NCBI GenBank assembly: GCA_902806575.1
Contig: CADCXD010000005.1
Span: 2,976,001 to 3,040,000 of the forward strand
Direction of reading: 5' to 3'
Length of the DNA: 64,000 nucleotides
Origin: Jackrogersella multiformis
Taxonomy: Eukaryota > Ascomycota > Sordariomycetes > Xylariales > Hypoxylaceae
Part shown: positions 56,209 through 64,000 of the stretch, piece after piece
How the letters are laid out: each line of letters starts with the position of its first letter
Position numbering within the stretch: position 1 is the stretch's first letter
The notes under the pieces: model-generated
Told to the model about the DNA's origin: nothing
Database searches by the model: none
The model's input: only the letters and a program-made list of their open reading frames with translations
Translations under genes and position numbers: made by a program

Positions 56209-57384
56209 ATGCGATTAATTAATATTTTTGCGGTTGCTGTGACTCTTTTAATATGTCACTGCCAGGCGGAAATGCCCATAAGGCAGATTGGGCCACTCAA
56301 ATTCAAGCTGTGGTTCAGTCAATGGGAGCACAACCAGTTAATAAAGGGTGATCGCTGGGCCGCATGTTTGCCGGATCTCGAGCTATACTGGTCTAGGAAC
56401 AAGAGCTACCCATACCAATGCACTGCAGCTCTCAACTGCATTCTAGCACAAACGGATGAGGGACCAAAACAGATGTCAGCTACGTCTATGGTACTACTCG
56501 GCTTCATACCCGGCATTCTTGCCTTGATCTGCCCTACTATAGCCGAATCAGCCGTACTGAGCCTAGACCATCCGTTTTTGTCTTTATTACTTGCATTCGG
56601 TGCCCCTGCGGTTTATACATCACGAATCTGGGATTACGATGATCCCCTGGACGCGATAAACACTCATAAAAATCCTCGTGAAGATGGGATTTTTATTTTG
56701 TTGGAGGCAGTGTTCCGCCCACATCGCAAATCCGTTGTCGTGATTGAGCATGTGCTCGTAGCAGCCGCCATCGCAAACGTGCTTCACGTTAGCTTGGAAC
56801 TCGGATGGCGATCAGTTTCGAGCTTCGACTGCGACGGATCGTACTACCCTCTGAGCTGGGTTCTAGTTCCGGCTTTTATACATCTACTTAGTGTTATCTC
56901 TTTCTGGTCAACCCAGAAAGGAGTATCTTCAACTGGAACGAACAAGGGCTCCGGTCCAGAAGCCACCGGCCTGATGGAGCAGATGGGGATTGACGCTGGC
57001 CCGCAGCAGAAAACACACACCAGCGATGTGCGGGTAGAGGAGGAAAACACATCGAGGGGTAGTAGATCGATACTAAGCAGCGAGCGCCCCGGTCTCTGGA
57101 CGCTAGGCTTACAATACATAGCAACTGGATGCGCGATAGGCCATGTATTGTATGGCACCATGGTATTTTCGAGCTTAATGTTCCTCATGGTATCCGATGC
57201 GGTTCCGGTGATCATGAGGTACGCTCTCTCGGCTGTGGTGTGCCGCACGATTAGCCGCTACGAGCTTGCCGTGATGAGCCAGAAGTACAAGATCGAACTG
57301 GTAGAGGCTGTGGAAGAGCAAGACAGAGTATATATATTGCCGTGGCGTATCAGATTAGCAAAAATACGGGTGTTCTGGGCGTAA
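56209..57384 (+). CDS. Uncharacterised polytopic membrane protein with signal peptide
   Basis: A single exon of 391 residues. A cleavable-type signal (MRLINIFAVAVTLLICHCQA) is followed by a short luminal or extracellular part containing two cysteines (AACLPD, YQCTAALNC). Helices lie near residues 92-115, 122-140, 176-200, 215-235 and 298-345, so about six in total. A polar loop rich in Gly/Ser/Thr (about 240-290) separates the last two. The C-terminus is basic (KYKIELVEAVEEQ, then ILPWRIRLAKIRVFWA). I do not recognise a named family. The overall plan, a signal peptide plus Cys-containing head and helices with DYDDPLDA between them, recalls uncharacterised ascomycete membrane proteins. No function is proposed. 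Confidence 0.75.
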   Translation: MRLINIFAVAVTLLICHCQAEMPIRQIGPLKFKLWFSQWEHNQLIKGDRWAACLPDLELYWSRNKSYPYQCTAALNCILAQTDEGPKQMSATSMVLLGFIPGILALICPTIAESAVLSLDHPFLSLLLAFGAPAVYTSRIWDYDDPLDAINTHKNPREDGIFILLEAVFRPHRKSVVVIEHVLVAAAIANVLHVSLELGWRSVSSFDCDGSYYPLSWVLVPAFIHLLSVISFWSTQKGVSSTGTNKGSGPEATGLMEQMGIDAGPQQKTHTSDVRVEEENTSRGSRSILSSERPGLWTLGLQYIATGCAIGHVLYGTMVFSSLMFLMVSDAVPVIMRYALSAVVCRTISRYELAVMSQKYKIELVEAVEEQDRVYILPWRIRLAKIRVFWA

Positions 57385-58636
57385 GGGTGTGAGAACTACC
57401 TAGAGCTACGTGGACAATTAGTCATTAGTCGTAGGAATCTCTACGTACCTAAGAGGAGGATACCTGTTTAGATTTCATAGCTGAAGTGATGATTTTAAGT
57501 GAACTATTCAACCCCTTTTCACGCATGCGCTGTGAAATATCAAGTGTCTTCCTAGTCGTTGGTGTAGACATCAACTAATACAGACGAGCCGTATTTTATT
57601 ACTAAGTCGAGACAGATTGGTAATATGATTGTATTTGAGCCGTCACGCAAAAGAAGAAAAACCCATTGTGGCGTTTTTGGAAACCCCTTGAGCACAACAC
57701 CTGGAAATGCCGGTGTGATTCATTCTAGGTACCTGTTAATAACTTACAGATCAAGGTAATGATTCACGTGAGAGTATATGTAAATTGTCCTCCGATGCAA
57801 GGACGAGAGTCGGGGGACGACTCGGGGGACGACTCGGCAGCCATATAACCTACATACCGTTTCCCGACTTTCCATTATGCGTTACTGGAAGACCCGAACG
57901 TCATCATCGTTGCTATTAGGAGCAGTGCCACCCCAGAGAGGTAACTGCTTACTTATGCTCTACCAACACTCTATCACGAAGGATCAGCGCCTTCAAGTTA
58001 GTACCTTAGGTAGGCAGTAGAAATATTAGGTCCCTAGCAACTCTAGGCACTATCTCCAGCCTACCCGATTCTCCAAGGCTCACCGGCAGCCCGAATTCTC
58101 GCCCTCCCGCTTGAAGGCATATGCTTCTAGTATATAGCTTGCCGAGGAAAGGTAGCTACCCGAAAGGATCCCCGTCCCCGTCACCGCCGGAATCAAGTAG
58201 CATCTCATGTTTTCTCACCCTGGACAATCCACTTATCGTCCCAGTCGTTGCCGACTAACCGTCTCATGAAAGCAACGATACCCCACATGAGTGGCTCTTG
58301 ATTGGGTAAACCCGGCCCCAGCGCGCAGGATTCGAGTCGCGATCCGGGGTTTTCATCAGCAGAACCACATATCCGGTCGCCAATATTCCCAAAGAGGTCC
58401 AACAGCCCGCTTTCAAGATGTAGCCGAGTCTTTTCTCGCTGTCCCCGCGCCATGCGGGACAACCCGCCCTTCGTCTCCGAGTGTCCCCCTTTGCTTCGCT
58501 TGGTTTGATTGATTGGCCCGGCGCTTCCAAGCTGACAGCCACTGACCTAAATACTTTTTTCTTGTATTACCCTCTCGGCACTGCCGGTCATTTTCTTCGT
58601 AGGATTCCCGTTATCAACCCGGATACTACGATCGCA
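57385..58636. other. Intergenic region upstream of the methyltransferase
   Basis: The segment 57795-57845 has a short tandem repeat (CGGGGGACGACT). ORFs on both strands between 58205 and 58546 overlap each other and have no family features. A weak tRNA-like fold near 58300-58370 was considered and rejected. Confidence 0.4.
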
Positions 58637-60157
58637 ATGGCAGATCCGAAGACGTCAGCGAAGGCGCCGTCCCCCGAGGCGACAACAGCGACAACGTCGG
58701 CGGCGGCTGCAGCAGCGACGACGCCAAAATCGCCAAAATCGCCTGGGAGCCCCGCAAAGAGCTCATCATCGGGAGGAGGAGATGTAACGGGGGAGGCGGT
58801 TGGGACTCATCAGACCATCAACGCGGTGGGTATTCCTCGCGCCTAATATATAGCGTCATCCTCGACTGCAGCGCTAACGCTCACTAGGCTGATGATCTAG
58901 ACGAAGAAGAAGAGGACGATGGCAACTCGGCGCTTGGTAGCGAAATGTACATCGACTACCCGCACACAATCCCACACGTAATGCGCCGAAGCTAACTGAC
59001 ACTCCAAACAACAAAGACAATCCTCGACCGGCTCGTTGACCGAGAGCATCTACGCGTACCGCGTGCTGCACGGCCGGACATACAACGCGCCCAAGACGTC
59101 GGAATACTGGGCGCCGAACGACGAGCTGCAGAACGAGGGCCTGGACCTGCTCCATAACTGCCTGCTGATGGTCATGGGCGACAGACTGTTTCTCGCGCCG
59201 ATCGGCGACAACCCGCAGCGGGTGCTCGACCTAGGGACGGGTACCGGAATATGGGCGATGTGAGTGTCTGCGAACAAGCAATGCGCCTAATGTTGTCTCG
59301 TTCTTGTCGCTAAAATAGGATAACTCTAGCGACTTCGGGGATATGTATCCTGGCGCGGAGGTGGTAGGTACAGATCTTAGTCCGATCCAGCCGGCCTGGA
59401 CACCGCCCAATGTCAAGTTCGAGATCGACGACTGCCTCCTGGAGTGGACGTGGCCGGCGAACCACTTCGACTTTATTCACATCCGAGCACTATACGGTAA
59501 GTATTTCGTTATCTCCGACGTCAACCTACCAGACGAAATATATCTCCTCTAACGCTGCTGTTCCAACGCAGGCAGTATCCCGGATTGGGGGGAGCTATAC
59601 GGCAAAGCCTTCAAACACCTCGCGCCCGGCGGGTGGCTACAGGACCTAGAGATGGACGTGCGCATACAGACGGACCACGTCGCCATACCCAAAGACCACG
59701 TGTTCGAGGAGTGGTCGGATGTGTTCCTCAAAGCGGCCGAAGCGAACGGACGAACATTCACCATCTCGCACGGGCACATGATGCGCGACACCATGATCGC
59801 GGCAGGCTTCGTCGACGTCACCGAGGTCAAGCTCAAGGTGCCGTGCCACGGCTGGCCACGCGACCCCAAGCTGCAGCAGGCCGGCTTGCTGCTGTATGCC
59901 ATGCTGGACCAGAGCACCGAGGGCTTCGGCCTCTACCTGCTCACCAAGACGCTGGGCTGGACCGCCGAGGAGGTGCTCTTGCTGGGGGCCAGGTTCCGCA
60001 ACGAGTTCAAGAAGAAGAGCTACTGCGGGTGGATTCTTACGTGAGTGCAACCCCATCTCCACAGAGCTTGACGTGGTGATCTCTCGATTTCCCTTCACAT
60101 GAAGTTGCTAACGGGGTACTCAGAACTGTGGTATATGGTCGGAAACCCGAGGCATAG
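58637..60157 (+). CDS. LaeA-like SAM-dependent methyltransferase with one out-of-frame splice junction
   Basis: Exons 58637-58825, 58888-58946, 59017-59259, 59319-59496, 59572-60040 and 60124-60157. The N-terminus is low-complexity Ser/Ala/Thr/Pro, followed by an acidic DDLDEEEEDDGNSALGS segment and SLTESIYAYRVLHGRTY, a typical lead-in of fungal LaeA-like proteins. Motif I is VLDLGTGTGIW. GTDLSPIQPAWTPPNV, the LAPGGWLQDLE segment and the terminal VVYGRKPE are also family marks. Between exons 3 and 4 the GTGAGT donor (59260) and TAG acceptor (ending 59318) are one base out of phase, although both flanks carry conserved sequence. About 390 residues would result if the frame were continuous. LaeA regulates secondary metabolism, but most paralogues have unknown substrates. 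The last 34-nt exon is small and easily missed. Confidence 0.82.
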
Positions 60158-60549
60158 GAAATTTAATGTCTCAAAAGCAAGATAAATTGGATTTGCAGTT
60201 GAGTAAGGCACCTGTACTTAGTCATGTTGTCGGACGAGCCTTTCGTTTATACATATTATATACTGCATTCTCTATTGGGAGATTGATGTATGAAGTCAAT
60301 TAAATAAATTAATATATTAACCCACTACTATGCTGCATGTTGACCCCTGATTCGTGCACCTCTCTAACCTTACATACCTTTCTCCATTCTCACCCTGAAC
60401 GAGTTGAGGCTGGGGTGAATCGGTGCTGAGCATTAAGTTCTAGTCCAGGTTATATCATGGTTAAATAATTCGACCTTCTGCTAAAGTATGGCTCATGATT
60501 ATATCACATAATGACCCGACTAAGCGTTTGATCTTACAACCGTCCAGAG
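60158..60549. other. 3' flank of the methyltransferase, no gene
   Basis: AT-rich with AATAAATTAATATATTAA near 60303-60320. Nothing else recognised. Confidence 0.4.
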
Positions 60550-60783
60550 TTAGGTAGGATGAAGAAAATGCAAAGCCCCGTACACCTTAAAAGCAAACAG
60601 AGTCGCCACGGAAACCAAGGCCAAAATCATGTAGAACACGTCAAGTGCCGCCGGCGTCTGGCACTGGTATTGATACTTATATGCGCCAAGAACCATAATC
60701 CCCTGCATAATAAAATACCACATTAGAAACACTGCAATGGAAACATCCAAGAACTGCATCCCACTCCGTCGTGCAGAAAGCAT
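60550..60783 (-). CDS. Small two-helix membrane protein or last exon of one
   Basis: A 77-residue frame with two clear hydrophobic helices (residues 11-33 and 45-68) separated by a short loop containing CQTPAALDVFY. The C-terminus is short. The frame stays open upstream of this ATG to an acceptor-like TTAATAG about 24 nt before it, so this may be the last exon of a longer gene whose earlier exons I cannot identify. No named family recognised. Confidence 0.4.
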   Translation of the reverse strand: MLSARRSGMQFLDVSIAVFLMWYFIMQGIMVLGAYKYQYQCQTPAALDVFYMILALVSVATLFAFKVYGALHFLHPT

Positions 60784-62257
60784 AATGCTCGTGCGAGTAG
60801 CCTTGCCTATTAAGGACTGTATTAGTATGATTCCCAGTCAACATATAGTGAGCTTAAAAAGGAGAGACTACCAGTTCTATTCGTATCGTCTTGTGAGATT
60901 TAAGTATGTAACCTCGTCACGATGCTAACCTTTTCAGCGTGATACTGATGGTGTTGAATCTAAAATTAAACTACAATTATGAATGCCACGATAATATTAA
61001 TACTACAAGCCCCTTTGTTCACTGTTTTGCCTTCTTACATGTCTACAGCCCCTGAATGTCTGGGAATAACTAATTCGACACACGAATATGCAGCCAGCCC
61101 CGTATTATCACTACAAATGAATTAAAATACTACAAATATGTATAGCAGGATAAGTAGTTGAAACGATTATCTACCATCCAGCATTAGGCTCACAATGTAA
61201 GAAGCGATTGGCGTAAACAGAGCTCTGACAGGGATGGAGAGCACATTATATTAGAAATGTTCCTAATATACGTAGCTTTCTCTGAGACATACCTAAGTAA
61301 ACAGATAATCTATCTAAAATGGTGTTAAATAATAATATTTCGGATCTCCTTAATTTCCCCCTTTTCACTTTTGCCTTATATATTTACCTAGGTACCCACT
61401 GTTGTCATAAGGTCCCAGCTACCTTGCAATTTTTAAACCAATAAAATGAAACAAATTAGTTTAGTTATGATAGTAGGTACCTAGTTGAGGTGTAAGTTCG
61501 GCTTCTTCCCTTCGATCAAATTATATACCAAGGTTACGTATTTCTTCTCAGTTAGATCTGCTTGACATGTTGGCGTGCATTATTTGAATGTGCTAGCAGG
61601 ACTAGCACATACTGTATCATAAACTTAGGACCAAAATATAATTGATTCTGTGTTTGTTTATGTGTGAGGTTACTATAAATGGTATCGAGTCATTACCTAA
61701 GGTAGGTAGGTATTAAAAAATACACCATATCCTACCTGGTCCGACTATAATGCTAAAAATATTTACTTTATATACTTGTCGTAGTTGTGAGAGATAGATG
61801 AAGTTATAAACTGCTTCAAGGTGGGTTATGATACACCATGCGCACATTTAAGAGAACAGGGAGTATTATAACACGCGCTGACTGGTTCAAGTTGAAATGA
61901 ACTTACTAACCCCCCAGGTAGTTTATATATAGTTGTCACTGTCATCGTGAGACTATGGCTGTCTTTACTACCGATCTCATTCTCTATGTGACAATTCCCC
62001 TTCGCAATAAACTTTGTCGTTGATTCTAAATCTAAAAGTCTTCAATATATATTATGAGAGCTGGTGTCTTTAAGAAGCTGCCTGAGGCGCCTATTCTGCA
62101 GGTAGATAGGCTTGCCAAGTACCACTGTAGTTGGGCGAACCTGTCAGCCTATATTTACGGCTGAGAGGTTGTCCCGTAGAATCCTTTGATTCCACCACCC
62201 TAGATATAGAGTCATTTACTCCCACTATACTTTTTTAAAGTTCAATTGTCTCCTGCC
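60784..62257. other. AT-rich intergenic region without a gene
   Basis: About 1.5 kb with dense stops. One perfect TACCTAGGTA lies at 61385-61394, and shortened versions near 61470-61485. The right part is the promoter of the truncated gene starting at 62258. Confidence 0.45.
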
Positions 62258-64000
62258 ATGACCACCTCAGACATGGAGGTCAAAAGCCTTGACCTGGCTG
62301 CTCGAACGATTGACTTGACCACAGCGCTTCTCAAAGCAACATCATCAACAGGGTCTCTTGTTAAAGGTGCATGGGAGATAGGGCAGTGGCTTGGTCGGGA
62401 AAAGCTGAACCAGTATGAACTTCTAGACTGCATGGAAAAGGCAAGGGGAATCGTGTTCGCGAACCGTAACGGCCAAGGGTTTTTCGACAAAATCATCCGC
62501 GGGCTAGATACTAATGAAACTGGAACCACCTGGCCACTTTTTCTACAACAGTCAGGATCGCTCGGCCGACTCATGGCTGGCGATCCGAATCTGAGCTGGA
62601 TCGTATCAACTGTGGCCTGTCTTTTTCAACATTACAGGGACGATAATCTCGTGACGGAAACGCTGACATCGTTCATTGTGAAATCCCACCGTTCCCGCGA
62701 GCAAGGAGATTCGCCTACTCAGGATGCAGGCATATACAATCCTGAGCAGACTAGAATAAAGGCAGTGGCGAGGAAGATTGTCTCGAGTGTATGGTTCAAC
62801 GTCGTCAATACCGGCTGCGATACAATTCCCCTGCCCAAGGAACTGCTGTCCATTTGTGCGAGGGGACATTATCTAGAACCTGAAGACTTTGGCGTTCTTG
62901 CCAATACCATCATAGCACACTGCCCCTCAAAGGCAATTCTCAAAACGAACCATCTGCTGCGGGACGTCATGCTCTGGCTCCTCTTGCATTACGATGGAAC
63001 CATTGTCGTCACCATTGGTGGGCATATTGTCTACAAAGCCGACCTAGGGAATGATAGCCGGGAGCTCGAGGTACGAGTGAAATCAGTCTGCCCCGAGGAT
63101 GGAAGCCCTTGTCCGGACACGGGAGAGTCATACGAAATCCATCGCCATATTTCCGGCAATTTCGAGGAGTTCTTAAGGGGATACTCGTTCTCCCCATTCG
63201 CCGATATACCTCCGCAACCAGGAATCAGGCAAAAATTGTACGATATTCCACGACCGTATCCTAGCGACAGCAAGATGTGGCGTAGAGGGCTCCAGATAAC
63301 AGTGGAATGCACCGCTCATTCGATCCTGAAATGGTTACTCGAAGTTCCGTTGTATCCTCAGACGGGGTTTTCGTCGCCTGGTTTTAGTGCCGAACCAGGA
63401 GAACAGAGAATGGCAGCAGATCAGATGACGGTATCCCTAATACTCGAGAGAATTCCGGCCATGATTAATTTCGAATGGGGAGAGTTGCCTAATTCTGATG
63501 TGGTCTTTAAGCATCCTCCCTCTCCCACGTTCGTCAATATTGCAGAGTCCCACAGTTTAGATATCAGTTCGTGGGACACGGAACAACTGCTATCTATAAT
63601 CATAGGTTACTTTCCGATCCTCGAGGATCTATTGACGAAAGTGTCATTCGATTGCTCCTGTACAGAATGTTCCGAGCGAAGACGTACTAAAGTTTACGAA
63701 AACAAAGATACGACTATAAAATGTCCGAGGCCTGGCTGCTTGAGGCGCTTAGCGTTAGAAGAGGCCCTGGTACTCATAGCACACGGCGTGGCGGACGGGT
63801 TCGGAGTCGGCGACGTCTCATCGGTTCCTGATGTCACGCCTATCATCCAGGGGATGTCAGTATTGCTGATACAGCTAGTATATGAGCAGCGCGTCTACTG
63901 GGATACTTGGTTTACAGTCGCTTCGTGTGTATATCTGGGCTGCCCCTTTCAGCGACCGGCTCCAGACACGCACCCAGCCTTCGGTGGAACTTCGTTCGCG
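62258..64000 (+). CDS. N-terminal 581 codons of a large uncharacterised fungal protein (3' end outside window)
   Basis: From ATG 62258 (context GCCATGACC) the frame has no stop to the window edge, so standard ORF callers that need a stop miss it. The N-terminus has helical segments (LAARTIDLTTALLKATSS). The visible C-terminal part holds a Cys cluster (FDCSCTECSE, then KCPRPGCLRR) followed by helices with the pattern HGVADGFGVGDVS, MSVLLIQLV and RVYWDTWFTVASCVYLGC. This Cys cluster and VYLGCPF segment match, in my recollection, a common uncharacterised family of filamentous ascomycetes. The four-cysteine group could bind a metal (inference). Minus-strand ORFs between 62242 and 63603 are shadows of it. 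Confidence 0.82.
   Translation, partial: MTTSDMEVKSLDLAARTIDLTTALLKATSSTGSLVKGAWEIGQWLGREKLNQYELLDCMEKARGIVFANRNGQGFFDKIIRGLDTNETGTTWPLFLQQSGSLGRLMAGDPNLSWIVSTVACLFQHYRDDNLVTETLTSFIVKSHRSREQGDSPTQDAGIYNPEQTRIKAVARKIVSSVWFNVVNTGCDTIPLPKELLSICARGHYLEPEDFGVLANTIIAHCPSKAILKTNHLLRDVMLWLLLHYDGTIVVTIGGHIVYKADLGNDSRELEVRVKSVCPEDGSPCPDTGESYEIHRHISGNFEEFLRGYSFSPFADIPPQPGIRQKLYDIPRPYPSDSKMWRRGLQITVECTAHSILKWLLEVPLYPQTGFSSPGFSAEPGEQRMAADQMTVSLILERIPAMINFEWGELPNSDVVFKHPPSPTFVNIAESHSLDISSWDTEQLLSIIIGYFPILEDLLTKVSFDCSCTECSERRRTKVYENKDTTIKCPRPGCLRRLALEEALVLIAHGVADGFGVGDVSSVPDVTPIIQGMSVLLIQLVYEQRVYWDTWFTVASCVYLGCPFQRPAPDTHPAFGGTSFA

Noticed and set aside
58290..58370. tRNA-like sequence with a GATTCGAGTC box
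   Set aside because: The T-loop lacks the TTC-A consensus on either strand and no acceptor stem or anticodon arm can be formed convincingly.
62242..63603. Several minus-strand ORFs at the right end
   Set aside because: They are shadows of the unterminated plus-strand gene starting at 62258.
1..64000. CRISPR array, rRNA operon, bacterial operon structure
   Set aside because: No spaced direct repeats of CRISPR type, no rRNA sequence, and all genes show eukaryotic introns or fungal families.

Overview
This window is nuclear DNA of a filamentous ascomycete (Pezizomycotina; a Sordariomycete is likely, but the species cannot be told). The evidence is dense genes with short introns (about 50-80 nt), GT...AG borders and CTAAC-type branch sites, together with fungal families such as LaeA-like methyltransferases, Clr5/ankyrin proteins, DUF7053-like and Dal5-type transporters. 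Coding exons are GC-rich and intergenic DNA is AT-rich. A 10-bp palindrome (TACCTAGGTA) is scattered through the non-coding DNA. Both ends of the window cut through genes.

Layout. 0-7 kb: tail of an uncharacterised membrane protein, then a flavin monooxygenase, a Dal5-family transporter and, divergently, a TauD-type dioxygenase. The last two look like a sulfonate uptake and desulfonation pair. 7-14 kb: a decayed, repeat-rich stretch with a sulfotransferase tail, a frameshifted membrane protein, the orphan last exon of a GGPP synthase, an APH-fold kinase with a damaged 5' end and a 446-bp MITE-like element. 14.5-22.4 kb: housekeeping genes (ER glucosidase II alpha, NDP kinase, a DUF1279 mitochondrial protein) and a cytosolic solute-binding-protein homologue. 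22.4-27.8 kb: 5.5 kb without a recognisable gene, containing a 215-bp solo LTR with a perfect 5-bp target duplication.

27.8-44.5 kb: an extended SDR, a Clr5/ankyrin protein, a secreted GPI-type protein, a CECR5-like HAD phosphatase, an aldo/keto reductase and a DUF7053-like protein, separated by long promoters. 44.5-55.4 kb: a conserved core. LSG1 (60S maturation) and LTV1 (40S maturation) lie head to head on one 500-bp promoter, followed by a taxilin and the presequence protease CYM1. 56-64 kb: a polytopic membrane protein, a LaeA-like methyltransferase with an out-of-frame splice junction, a small two-helix membrane protein, and the first 581 codons of a large uncharacterised fungal protein that runs off the right edge.

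No rRNA, tRNA or CRISPR array was found. No strongly novel system is proven. The best leads are the sulfonate module, the palindrome family, the repeat elements, the solute-binding homologue with no transporter nearby, and the one-base disruptions in several accessory genes. Exon coordinates were worked out by hand from splice consensus and reading frame.
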